This document shows positions 26,716 through 38,640 of a DNA stretch of 64,000 nucleotides, one piece after another. The notes below the pieces were generated by a model, which worked only from the letters and a program-made list of their open reading frames with translations, did not search any database and had not been told where the DNA came from. Position 1 is the first letter of the stretch; each line of letters begins with the position of its first letter. The DNA lies in contig JAKNDB010000064.1 of assembly GCA_024305405.1 (NCBI GenBank), forward strand, positions 186,001-250,000. Direction: 5' to 3'. Source of the DNA: Dirofilaria immitis. Its lineage: Eukaryota; Nematoda; Chromadorea; Rhabditida; Onchocercidae. Both the position numbers and the translations under genes were made by a program.

Positions 26716-27093
26716 ACTGATCTTTTCATTTTTAATGCAATATTTTATTTAATTTTCTTATCAGAAAATTAATGTTAAGAATGATCAAGAAAAAACTTCT
26801 TACATTATATTATATTTATAATTATTATATTGAAAATGTTAAAATTTATCAATTATCAAATATCACAAATTGAAAGTTAGTACAAATGTTATCAAACGCT
26901 AATTAATCATATAAACTTTTATATTCTTCAATCGTTATCTTATATTTTTATTCTTTCAGTAAAAGAAATAATTTTTTTTTAAATATTAATTTCATATATT
27001 TGTTCATAAATAATATAAAGAAAATTTGCTATCTAATCAAATATTTTTATGAAATATTTTTATCACTTAAATATGCTAAGTCAATCATAATAT

Positions 27094-27325
27094 ATCATTT
27101 TATCTAATCCACTTCATTTAACAAGCATAACAAATTATCAGTTGTTCAAATTTAAGTAAATATTGCTGAATTAAAAAAATTTTAAATAGAATTTAATAAA
27201 TATCAAAATATTTTTACCTCACATTCTTATCATTCCTTTATCATTTCTCATTTTTTTATCATTCAATATTGAACAGTTGATAATTTATTATGCTTGTTAA
27301 ATGAAGAAGATTAGATAAAATGAAT
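27094..27325. repeat. Foldback element with ~55-60 bp arms
   Basis: The left arm around 27094-27152 (ATCTAATCCACTTCATTTAA...) pairs with the right arm around 27268-27325 (...TTAAATGAAGAAGATTAGAT) with few mismatches, with about 115 bp between them. No coding capacity. It is consistent with a MITE-like foldback or a long hairpin. It is followed by (GATT)n. Confidence 0.8.
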
Positions 27326-27812
27326 GATTGATTGATTGATTGATTGATTGATAGATATTGATATATTCATCATGCTATAATTCATCTAATCTGTGCAACA
27401 TTTAGAAATATTTGATTGGAAAAATTTTTAAAAATCTATTTCGCAATAGCAATATCATTATTAAGAATTGATAATGATAAGAAAAAGAAAGAAATTAAAC
27501 ACAATTATTGATTGATTTGTTTTTACTTCTTGATCACTTTTAGATAATGATATTATTTGATTAGTGCTAATTGATATAATAAAAATAAATAAATTAATAC
27601 TATCAATTGAATTAATAATGTTGATATATTTGATAAGTACTTTATCAGATCAATTGCGATAGATATTTAAAAATAAAAATATATTGGCGAAAGAAATTTT
27701 TGTCCAGTAAGAAAAAAGGAAATGATTTCTCTTTTTTTTCGCTTGTGAAATTGTAATCTTTTCATGTAAATGAGTCATTTCTCGAAAATTTATTTGCAAT
27801 AATTTATTTCAA

Positions 27813-27816
27813 AGAG

Positions 27817-27842
<26 letters not shown>
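27813..27842 (+). repeat. (GA)n microsatellite
   Basis: GA dinucleotides grading into a GGGA/GAAA purine tract up to about 27905. Confidence 0.9.
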
Positions 27843-27847
<5 letters not shown>

Positions 27848-28195
27848 ACGGAAGGAAGAAAGAATGAGAAAATGAAGAGAAAAAGAGAGAAAGATAAAAG
27901 GAGAAGTATGAAAATTGCAATTTATTGGATATTTTGAGATGCAACTTAAAAGGCTTTTTTCAAAACTTTGCCATTTAAAATAAACTTTAGCAAATTGACA
28001 AGCATATAAAATTGCGATGATAAATTATCCAAGCTGTTTTAAATAATGCTAAAAATGCAATGCAAAAAGATTGCTTTACTATTTGTCATTTTCTCGATTG
28101 TTTAATTTTGCTGTTCAAAATTGAGTTGTAAAATTTGATTCCTCCTGAGAATCTCGAATATCGAACAATTTTCAGGAAGAAATTAATTCGTTTTT

Positions 28196-28245
28196 TCTCT
28201 CCCTCTCTCTCCCTCTCTCTCCCTCTCTCTCTCTTTCTCTTTCTT
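28196..28245 (+). repeat. (CT)n / (CCCTCTCT)n tract
   Basis: Pyrimidine tract. The short open frames reading across it on both strands are chance frames. Confidence 0.9.
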
Positions 28246-28736
28246 TCTTTTATTTTTTCTTCAAAGAAATTAAAAATTCTTATCCCTTTTTCTAGCTCAT
28301 TTCGATTAATCAAATAGCTTTGTTATTCTGTTTCTATTTTATTTTCACTTTTATTTGCCTAATTCTAACGATGAATTTGTAAATAAAATTTTCGATGTAA
28401 ACAATAATACAAATATTTACAATTTAAATTTAAATACTATTCATATGAAATATCATTTTAAAAGAAGAGAGGAAAAGAAAAAGAAAAGAAAAAAAGGAGA
28501 GAGAAAAAGCAAATTTTCAAATTCTAATCTGAAAGGTTGTGCGAAAATTCGTTGTTGATTATTATAGTTTTCAACAACTGCTAAAACTTTTCAAATATTT
28601 CTCTCATCACAACTTGGCATATATTTTTAAAATATATCTTATAAATTATTTGAAAAACAAAATGAATGAATGATCAGATCAATTAATTTGTCAGTTGAAA
28701 TGCTCAACATAACCGAATTATTTTTTTTTTTATAAT

Positions 28737-28781
28737 AATTGATAAATGATAATGATGCTTCGTCATTATCATTTATCAATT
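28737..28781. repeat. Perfect 19-bp stem hairpin, 7-base loop
   Basis: AATTGATAAATGATAATGA, loop TGCTTCG, then the exact reverse complement. Confidence 0.85.
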
Positions 28782-30321
28782 TACATAGATTTTAAATATG
28801 ATATAAATATTTAACAATAAACGATGCTTTATTGATTGTATTTTCTCAATCCTGCAATACTGATCATATTCTACTGATCAAATAGTATCATACAAATCAC
28901 ATTCAATCATCAGCATATCAACATTCCGCTAAAAAAAAAAAAACTTATTGTTTTGCCATCTATAATCAATTTCAGGATAGCTCATATATAATATTTGTTG
29001 TCTAATATTAAACAGCATATATATTCTCGATTAGTCAATAAATGCTTTCGAGAGTATATCATACATTTTCAAAACTGCACAACCTCATTATCATTCATAA
29101 ATAAACAAAGATTCTGCATAAATTCTACAAGAAAAATATGCTGAATTAAAATTCAAATTTGTGAGTTTATTGCAAAACAATAATATGATTCATAAAAAAA
29201 TTGATAATTTTTGTTATCAGCTCTTAGAAATTTTAACATATGTTATCGTAGTACTTTAAAAAATTTGTAATTGTAAATTAAAAAAATAATTCAAAAATTA
29301 TTTAATTATTTGAATTTGAAAAAACTACAAAAATATTATGATATTGTACAGATAGATGCAATGGATATTGATAAAAACTGCTTGAAAGAAATAAATTATC
29401 AGTGCAAATGTGAAGCAACTGTTTAATAAGATAGTGAGGGAAATATTGTGTTGTTCGAGAATGATAATGCATTGAATTACCAACTGTTCTTTCTCTGTTT
29501 ACTGTTATTAATTTCATCAATCAAACGACTATTTCATTATCATTTACTTCTATTAATTGATCAAAAAAAAATTTATAACGATGATAAGTTGTAAAGCTTT
29601 AAATGATAAGATAGAATAGCAAAATTTATAATGATTTATTATATAAACATATGAATTGAAAGAGTCAAGCAAATCGAAATCTTTGTCAACATATCTTTGA
29701 AATTATTGCTTATAATATAACTTTAGCGTAATTTAAAAAATTAAACATAGCCAAGATTCATAGTATATTAGCTAATCTCGAGGATTTCCAGTTCTAATAT
29801 GCTCTCGACGTATGAATTTCAGGATATAGTGCTCTCATTATTTGGAATCTTTCAGAATCCAATTTCAATATATACTTTATTCCTTCTCTTTCATTTTCTC
29901 TTATCAGAAATTGAAATGATTCAGCAATAAATGAAATTTTGAGAAGTAATGAAACAAAAACTACTATAGTTGAGATATTTCGATTAATTCTTATATTTCT
30001 CGAGATAGATATTTCGATTATTTAAAAGAATATTACTTATTTAATAAAACATATGCAAGAAAATAAATATAAGAAAAAAAAGAAGAGTAGTACAATTATA
30101 AAGTGAAAAGTTTGAAAGACAAAAGATTTTCGAAATTGTACTTGAAGTTTTTTTAGTTGAAGAAGAATTTAATAGGATTGTTGGAATGATGTAAGTCTTT
30201 TGAGGTGTTTTGAAGATGATATGATTGATAAGTTATGCAACTGATAATAATAATAATAATAATAATGACAAAAAAAAGAGCTCAAAAACAAACGAAGCAA
30301 AGTTGGTTATAAATTTTAAGA

Positions 30322-30365
30322 AAATATAAGCGATAAACAATGATCAATATTTATCGCTTATATTT
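30322..30365. repeat. Perfect 16-bp stem hairpin
   Basis: AAATATAAGCGATAAA, a 12-base loop, then its exact reverse complement. It lies about 300 bp before the BBS7 X-box-like element. Confidence 0.8.
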
Positions 30366-30670
30366 GCATAATTGTCAAGGATTAGATTACGATATTGAAA
30401 GTTATGAATTAAAAAAAGCGTTTATTCATTTTTGATATTAAAAAAAAAAACATCTCAATAGATTTAGGATACGGTATTATTCATTTTAAGTTATAATTTT
30501 ATTTTTTGAAAATTATTTAATACAACCAAATTTTATTGCATATTTAATTAAATCTTTTCATTTGTATTATATGTCATATTTTCAGCATTTTTCAACTCTA
30601 CCAAAATTTCAATTTATCAAATATTTTATTGGAAATTAATTATTTCTCATTTTATTTTCAAGGATGAAGC

Positions 30671-30683
30671 GTTGCTATGCAAC
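30671..30683 (+). promoter_or_regulatory. X-box-like RFX (DAF-19) site upstream of BBS7
   Basis: GTTGCTATGCAAC is an imperfect palindrome of X-box half-sites GTTGC/GCAAC. The nematode ciliary X-box is 14 bp (GTTNCYATGGNAAC type); this copy is one base short in the centre, as if one G of ATGG were lost. That is the same class of single-base loss seen in the exons of this window. It sits 255 bp before the BBS7 start codon, in the range known for DAF-19 target genes. Confidence 0.6.
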
Positions 30684-30937
30684 CAATCGTTTGTCAATTT
30701 TATCAATTGGTAAGGTAAGAAAAGTCTTTTATATTGATATTATTCCAATGAAATGTAAATATTTATGATTATATAAATAAAATGTAATTATATTATTTAT
30801 TAATACTAACAAATATAATTTTTAACTGAAATAATTTCCAAATTTTTCTTCAAAGTATTTATCTTTTTTAGAATAAAAAGTTAGAAGTTAGTATTGGAGA
30901 GAAAAAAAAAAAAGAAGTCGAGAAAAGAAGTTGAATA

Positions 30938-33908
30938 ATGGATTTGAATTTGACAAGAGTTGATTATGCACAAATTGGTACAACAAATAAACAATCTATG
31001 CGAATTATTCCAGCTAATCAAAGTAAAAAAAGAAAAATCAAAACTTTTAGATAAGGTAAGTAATAAATTTTATTTCTTTTTTCTTTTCTTTTTTTTTTTT
31101 TTTAATTAAAATTATATTAAATTAGAAAATTTTATTAAATTTTAGATTGTTTGTGGTAATAGCAATGGAATTGTAATGTGTTTTGGTAGGAAAAATGATG
31201 AAACACAGGTATGATAATTAAAATTTATCATTGCTTTTTGATTATTTTAATTTAACTTAAATATCGCAAAATATCGAATACAATGGATGAATTATTTATT
31301 ACTTTTAGTGATTTCTATGATAACATTGATAATTGATAAAACTTAAGCTATAATAGCTTAAGATGAGGATTATTGATTATATATTAATATGCAGATAATT
31401 TTTAAAACAATTCCTGGACCAAAGATAGTATGTATTTGTTTGGGTGGTGCACTTGGAATGGTACAAGATAAAATTTTTGTGCCTATGAAGATTGTGTCAA
31501 AGGTTATACGAAAAAGGGTAAACAATTCTTGGCATTTGATTCTAATATGATTGAACCAATATCATGCATGTAAGTTTTTTTCATTTTTTTTTTTTTTTTA
31601 AAAATGATTCATCATTTGGAAGGACTAATTAAAAGATTTGATTTAATTTAAAGTATTCAAATTAGATAGGTATAAGTTGATTTCAAGAGTAGAGATAATT
31701 TCTCGAATTATAAAAATAAACTTGACGAGCTTAAAATTTTAGGTATATATATGGCGTTGAAATGTTTCTTTGTGGTGGTCGAAATTTCAATCATTTCCAT
31801 GATTGTGTTGATGCTAATGTATAAAGTTATTCAATTAAAAAAATAATACAAATTTATGCTTATCATTTATTGATTTATAAAAAATCAATAAAATGATAAG
31901 ATCAAAAAGGATATTAATGAACGAACAATAAAGTCGAGAATTGAAATAATAGGAATAATAATAGTAATGATATATTATATGTTAATTTTTAATTTATCAA
32001 TTTAATCATTTATTTATTTCTCCTATTTCCAATCAAAAAAAAAAAAAAAAGGAATATATTACTTTAAGGCTTATTTATGTATGGATCGAATTAATGATAT
32101 AATTTGTTTACCGATCGTAGAAGGTTCATGGATTGGTCGAGGAATAACTCCTATTATTGCATGCAATGATAAAACTATTAAAGTAATTATTTATCATAAA
32201 TTAATAAATTCCTTTTTCATATTGCTAAAATATCAAAATTATAATTAAATTTTTAATACAAAATTCGAATTGAAATTATTTATTCATTTATTTGTTTGTT
32301 TATTTGTTTATTTATTTGTTTATTTATTTACTAAAGAAGTAAAAAGTGAAATAATAATTTTTGTTCAAAATTTTTAAAGAACAAAATAAATTATAAATCT
32401 TTCAAATTGATAAATAATAAATAAAGTTAAATTAATTTATTAATAAATTTCAGGTAATTGAAGGTAGCAAATTAAGCTATGAAATAGGCTTAAACGATAT
32501 ACCAAATGTATTACATCTTTTCATGAATGATGGAGGTATATTAGTGATAATTTTAAATTTGACATTTAAATATTCCATACTTTTTATTATACCAATGAAA
32601 TGGATTTAAAATAAAATAAATATATCATAGACTAAATTCCTAATATACGATTATATCCTAATATACGATTGCATTACAGGTTTTAATAAGCAAAAGTTTT
32701 ATATGGTACCAAAGATGGTCATCTTGGATTGATTGATTTATCGCCAGAAAGTGGAAAATTGATATGGGAAATTCCGACGAAAAGCACAAGCGGTATAAAT
32801 TCTGTTATTTAGCTTTTATTTTAATTAATTAATTAATTAGGAATTAATTTATAATAGTGATAATTTAGTTTTGTTATCATAATAATTATATTATTTTGAA
32901 GGATATACAATGCTTATAGTTAAAAACAAAATTTTTCTTACCTAAAGAATTTACCTGAAGATAATATAACTTTCAGTTATAACATGCATTCATTGTTATC
33001 CAATAACTAATGGATCAACACCGGATATTATTATCGGGAAAGAAGATGGTCTAATTGAAATTTATACGGTTGATAATACTGATAAAGCTACTTTCTGTAA
33101 AAGCCATGTAAGTACAATCTTTTTTAAATTATCATAATCAGATATTTTAGATTAATCATCTCTAGCAATTATCAATTATCAATTTCATTCTTTTACTATT
33201 AGTATACATTCTAAACTATACATTGTCCAAACAAAGTTAGTCAATCTCAAATTATTATCATTTCTTTTCTTTTAAAGCAATGTGAAGATTATGTGATAAG
33301 CGTTCAATGTGGACGAGTATCATCGCCTAATTTTGATGAAATTGTTGTTTGCACTCATATGGGTTGGATTTTTGGACTTACCACAGAGGCGATCGAAAAA
33401 TCGATTTCTACTTCGGTATTATCACCTCAAATAGAGGTTAAAGTTCAACAGCTTAGGTACCGTTTTATTAGAATTTTAATCAATTATTTTTAATTTTTGA
33501 AATAATAGAATAAACAAGTTTATAGCTTTTATCTTCAATTTAAATTTAATTGATCAATAAATCAATAATATATTCGAATTGTTGTAGAAATGAAATTGAA
33601 AAGTTGGAACAAAAGCTTGGTACTGAACGACAACGATATGATGAAATGACAATGGAAGAAAGTGGTCTTACTATATCGATACCACGTTTCATAATTCAGG
33701 ATGAATTTAAACTTGATAAAGAAGCTATATGCTATACATTAATCATTGAACTAATCATACCTATCGATTTTATTTTACTTCAGGTTTTATCTCTTCATTC
33801 TTTTTTACATACCTTAAATTATTGCAAAATTTTGAATTCAATCTTTTTTGAATTTTGATCAATCGATTAATCGATAAATTGGATCATTTCGAAGATATAT
33901 TCTTTGAT

Positions 33909-33941
<33 letters not shown>

Positions 33942-36900
33942 ACATTTTTTCGCTTTAAAATATTTAAATGCAACTTCTCAGAGTGATGTAACTCTTGAAC
34001 TAATTGATGTCGAGAAAAATACAGCAGTCATTTCGATTACACCATCGAATGGAAAAGTTATTTTTAGCTTACTATTTCCCTATTTCATTTAATAGATACA
34101 TATGTAATGTATGTATATTAAATTCTATTCAAGTTATTACTGTAATAAGTAATTAATGAAAATGATTGATCAATTTTAATCAAATCAATCGATATTTCTA
34201 TTTTTGAATGAATTTATAATGAACGATTATTTATTGTAATTAATATGAATAATATCAAAATATAATTATTTTAGTCAAAAAATGCCTTATTGGCAAGTTA
34301 TCGTTGTCAGGCCAATACAACAAGAATCGAAATTAAAATACGTCCATTGGAAGGCCAATGTGGAATACTTCAGGCTTATATTTGCCCAAAAATTCATCCC
34401 AAAATGTGTCAGGTTGTTTAATTAATATTAAAATTATTTAATATTTTCCTTTTTTTTTATTGATCTATCCGATATGAATATGTAAAGTTTTACATGAATC
34501 TTTCATAGAACATTTTATCAATGTGAGATTCTATCGATAAATTCATTTTATGTATGAATCAGATTCCGAGAATAATTACATCTTTCTTAATGTTTCAAAA
34601 ATATTATGCTTAATAATTTAGGTTCGCAATTACGTAGTCAAACCCTTATCATTGCATCAGCGAGTGCATCAATTTGATTCGTCAAGACCATTGAATACGT
34701 TGAAATTAACTGGAAACTTCTCGATTGCAGAAGCGCATCAGTGGTTAAGTCTTCTGGTTTCAGAAATTCCAGATCGAACACCACCTCAGGACTCTGTAAC
34801 ATTTAATTTCTCATCAATTTTACTTGGCACACAAATGCAAGCGATATATAGGTTAGTTGATAATTAGATTCTTACGACAATCATTCATCAGCGGTATTCA
34901 AAAATGTATATTACATTCAACTTTTTGTCTTCTGAACTATGCCAAATAATCGTCCAAATAAGGATAATTTTTGTTTCTTGAAATGAGCCAAATAATCATC
35001 AGTTAAAATAGATCCAATCATAATATCTCTCGTCTTAATCTCTTCAATTTTTTTGCAATAAAAAATTTCGATAAATTTACTCATACATTTCTCTTTGCAA
35101 TTGCAAAGTTTGTTTATTTCAAGATTTCTAATAATATTAATCAATAATATTTGCTATGATTATATTTCATATCAATCAATCAATCAATCAAATTCTCGAA
35201 TATTCTTGAAATAATTTATTCTTACAATATTTATCATAGCGAGAATGATTTATTGAATTTTTATCTTTTTGTTGACATAATTGCTTAGTTTTTGTTTTTT
35301 TATGTTTATTTGATTTACTTCACAACTATGCAATCAATTTAACTTATCAGAGCACATTGAAATAGTCATTTTGCTCCAAAAAAAAAAAAAAAAGATTAAA
35401 ATCATCGAAGAAATTCTGTTATCGATTCATTTATCAAATCATATCATTCATTCATCTGATTTCGACTGATATAAGCCTATATGATAATAAATAATTTTTT
35501 TTTATTTCTCATTCTTTCATTTATTTTCTTTTTTTTTTTAACTTTTAATCGATTGATCAGTTCGATGCTAATTTACATTTTGTTCACTTTTTCACTTATT
35601 ACTATATTTCTCGAACAATTTTTATTTTTTTTTGTTTGCTATCTGTAAGATAAGAAATGAATGATTTCAATAATGGATCAAATATCATTTCAGTCGTGGT
35701 TCATTGATTTTTAATAGTGATAATATCTCGACGACAACGATCATTCGAGATGTTCTGAGTAAAGAAGTGACCAAAAGACAAGTCAGAGTGGATATTCAAT
35801 ACGGTAAATCTTGTTACTCTTCAAAGCGAATTGACTGATTAATAACATTAATGATCTGATAATCTCTCTTTAATCTAAAATTGAAGTGATGATATTAAAG
35901 AAAAAAAATCAATTATCAATGAATTATATGAAATTGAAATTCAGCATTTATTTATCGATTATAATTTCCCAGATTTCAATGACCAAACCATTCCTTATGT
36001 GCTTCAATTACTTCATCCAAAACTTGATCATCATGCAAATTTGACAAAAAAATTGGAACTATGTCGAGCACTTAAAGTTTGTTTACATTTATTTACCTTC
36101 AATTACATCCTTTTTACTTCTTCATCAATGCTATTTCCAAATATAAATTGACTTTTCAAATTTAAGAAAATAGAAATTTAATTATAAATATAAAAAGTTA
36201 CTGAACATAGCTATAATGCAATAGCATATTTCCAAATTGGACTATAACTCAAATTTTAGAGAATTTTAAGTAAAATCTTTCATTCAGTCGTCTTCCTATT
36301 TTAAGTAAAATCTTTCATTCTCATCTTCCTATTTTAAGTAAAATCTTTCATTCTCGTCTTCCTATTTTAAGTAAAATCTTTCATTCTCATCTTCCTATTT
36401 TAAGTAAAATCTTTCATTCTCGTCTTCCTATTTTAAGTAAAATCTTTCATTCTCGTCTTCCTATTTTAAGTAAAATCTTTCATTCTCGTCTTCCTATTTT
36501 AAGTAAAATCTTCCATTCTCATCTTCCTATTTTAAGTAAAATCTTTCGTTCTCATCTTCCTATTTTAAGTAAAATCTTTCATTCTCATCTTCCTATTTTA
36601 AGTGAAATCTTCCATTCTCGTCTTTCTATTTTAAGTAAAATCTTCCATTTTCGTCTTCCTATTTTAAGTAAAATTTTCCATTCTCGTACTAAACAATTTC
36701 AAAAAGCTATAATTACTTCTAATAATTTGTTTTGAAAAAGCACCACTTAATTGAAAATAATTTTTATAGGAATTAGCAGATAATGTCGAAGATTTATCCT
36801 ATTTATCTACTGATACAAAGCAGATCATGGAATCATTTGATGAATTGAATAAAGAAATGGCATCATGTAGAACAAATTTTGATCGTCTCACAAATATCAT

Positions 36901-37178
36901 CGTTAATCTATACATCGGTAAGAATCCAATCTTTTGACAGAGTATCCAATCATCCTTATAGCTGGGCAGCCTCATCAATAAATTATTATTTCGATATTTA
37001 TACGATTGAATGGAAATTCAGATTGATGAAGATTCTGAAAAAAAAAAATCTATCTCATCTTTCAGATGGCGAACAAATGGCTGGACGAAATGGTAAATGG
37101 AAGGTGGACCAACTTCTTGATATCATAGCAAATTACGATTATAGCAAATTATTGCAATTTTTCACAGCTAAAATTTAA
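30938..37178 (+). CDS. osm-12: Bardet-Biedl syndrome 7 protein, BBSome subunit (17 exons)
   Basis: BBS7 is a core BBSome subunit: an N-terminal beta-propeller, coiled coil, GAE/platform and helical C-terminus, acting in ciliary membrane cargo transport. Exons: 30938-31055, 31146-31208, 31395-31569, 31743-31818, 32052-32182, 32454-32535, 32680-32792, 32977-33107, 33278-33456, 33588-33783, 33982-34056, 34275-34412, 34622-34851, 35694-35803, 35973-36076, 36770-36917, 37066-37178. About 727 residues (human 715). Landmarks: [17 protein letters not shown] start, [43 protein letters not shown] coiled coil, [41 protein letters not shown], and C-terminal [17 protein letters not shown]. Three single-base indels (A run 31025-31031 one too many; a G missing near 31481; A run 32692-32695 one short) and a phase slip at the poly-A acceptor before 32052 are best read as sequence errors. 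Expected in ciliated sensory neurons. Confidence 0.95.
33917..33939 (+). repeat. (TA)n microsatellite in a BBS7 intron
   Basis: Uninterrupted TA dinucleotides between exons 10 and 11. Confidence 0.9.
36262..36688 (+). repeat. 33-bp intronic minisatellite in BBS7
   Basis: About 13 head-to-tail copies of TTTTAAGTAAAATCTTTCAT plus TCTCRTCTTCCTA in the intron between exons 15 and 16. The first copy is 35 bp. Each unit carries a donor-like AAGTAAAA and a pyrimidine tract. No open frame continues through it. Confidence 0.95.
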
Positions 37179-38640
37179 TATTTCAAAATTCTGAATTGAA
37201 TAAATCATATCAATCGATGGAATTTATCTGAGGAAGATTATTGGAAATTTCCAAACCAACTTATAAATCTTCTCATTTTTCAAAAACATGCAACAATTAA
37301 AATTTCTAATAATAAACCCATCCTCGATATAATGCATACACTTTCCCATTTTACATTCAAAATATTTCACTCATACCGATGAAACACTTTTTATTGATAG
37401 AAATGATATATAATGTTTCCGACAAGGTAACAAAATTAAAAGTGATTGAACGAGAAGAATTACACCTATAATTTCTTTTCATCCACCAAAAATGGTGATT
37501 TTTCCACTTGTGAACAAAACTTGTTTAAATTGTTTTTAGCCATTCGAGACTTGCAGCAAAAACAAAAATCAAATTTTTTAGAACCAAATATGAAAAATGT
37601 TACCATAGCTTACAACTCGACGAAAGGATGAGCAAAGTTTAAAAAATATTTGCGCATATTCCTTTTAAAATCTTTGCAAATTTAACAAATTTCAAACGAA
37701 ATTTTTGAATAAATTGATAAAAAAGATAGTGGAAATTTTTGCTAAATAAGAAGCCATAAAGAACATTCAATATAAAAATAAATCAGCAAAAAGACTGATT
37801 TTAATGAAATGAACTTAATTTCAACAGTTAATTAATAACAAAGTAATAACAGAACAAACAAAACAAAACATAGTAGTAAAAATGACGTTTACTCATAAAA
37901 AGTCACAAGAAATGCGACAATAGCAAATAGCAACAACACTTCGGCTTGGCTATATCAACTTGAAAAATAAAGAAAAATATGCAAAATCTTGACCTAACGA
38001 ATAATGAACCCTTGAAAAGCATAGCAGCAAAAAAACCCTTAAAAGAGAAACCCTCAAATGACAAGAGAAAGAAATACAAAAAACCAAAAAGAAAACTTCA
38101 CATAAAATAATCGAAAAAGAAATCATTATTCCATAATATCACTAGATTAGATGTCAATTCATATAATAAAATGCATATTTCTACTACCACTGCATGCAGA
38201 TTATGATAAAGGATATGCAAAAATTAATTGCAATTTGATTATGAAAATCAACCGAGTTTTCAGTACAATATCTCAATATTTTTGAAATATAACCGTAGCA
38301 ATTATTCAAGACTTAGGAATTACTTACAAGTGACAAAATAAATAACGCAAACTTGAAATGTAAAAAAAGTTCAAAACTTTAAAAGAAAATGATTCACCGA
38401 TAAAACTGTGCAATATTATAAAAAAAAATAAATAAATAAATAAATAAAAATTAACACAATTCCCGATAGCATGAGGCAAACATAGATCTATGACCGGGCA
38501 GTATATTCAAAAGAAGCTCACCGAAGTGAAGGAAATTGAGGATTCTTCATTGAAAGAAGAAATAATTCAAATAAAAATAAAAAGAGAAATTCGACGAGAT
38601 CCATTCAAGCAAATATCATCGGATATCATCATTACTCATC
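37179..38640. other. Convergent intergenic spacer BBS7 / AP-4
   Basis: Tail-to-tail gap that includes both 3' untranslated regions. No conserved coding signal. The open frame near 37446-37631 has no recognisable motif and no splice context. Confidence 0.55.

Larger units (their letters stand above)
18141..30640. other. AT-rich gene desert
   Basis: About 12.5 kb with no supported gene. It holds satellites, triplet and dinucleotide tracts, foldbacks and hairpins, listed separately. The open frames present are low-complexity I/N/K/F chance frames. Exceptions with a less biased composition are about 21645-21725 and 29794-30020 (see findings). The interval just before 30640 would contain the upstream region of BBS7. 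Confidence 0.6.

Noticed and set aside
32890..32976. Open stretch before BBS7 exon 8
   Set aside because: The junction 32792 to 32977 is in phase and matches family sequence, so this is intron.
36262..36688. CRISPR-like array
   Set aside because: Head-to-tail copies without unique spacers, in an intron of a eukaryotic gene; a minisatellite.
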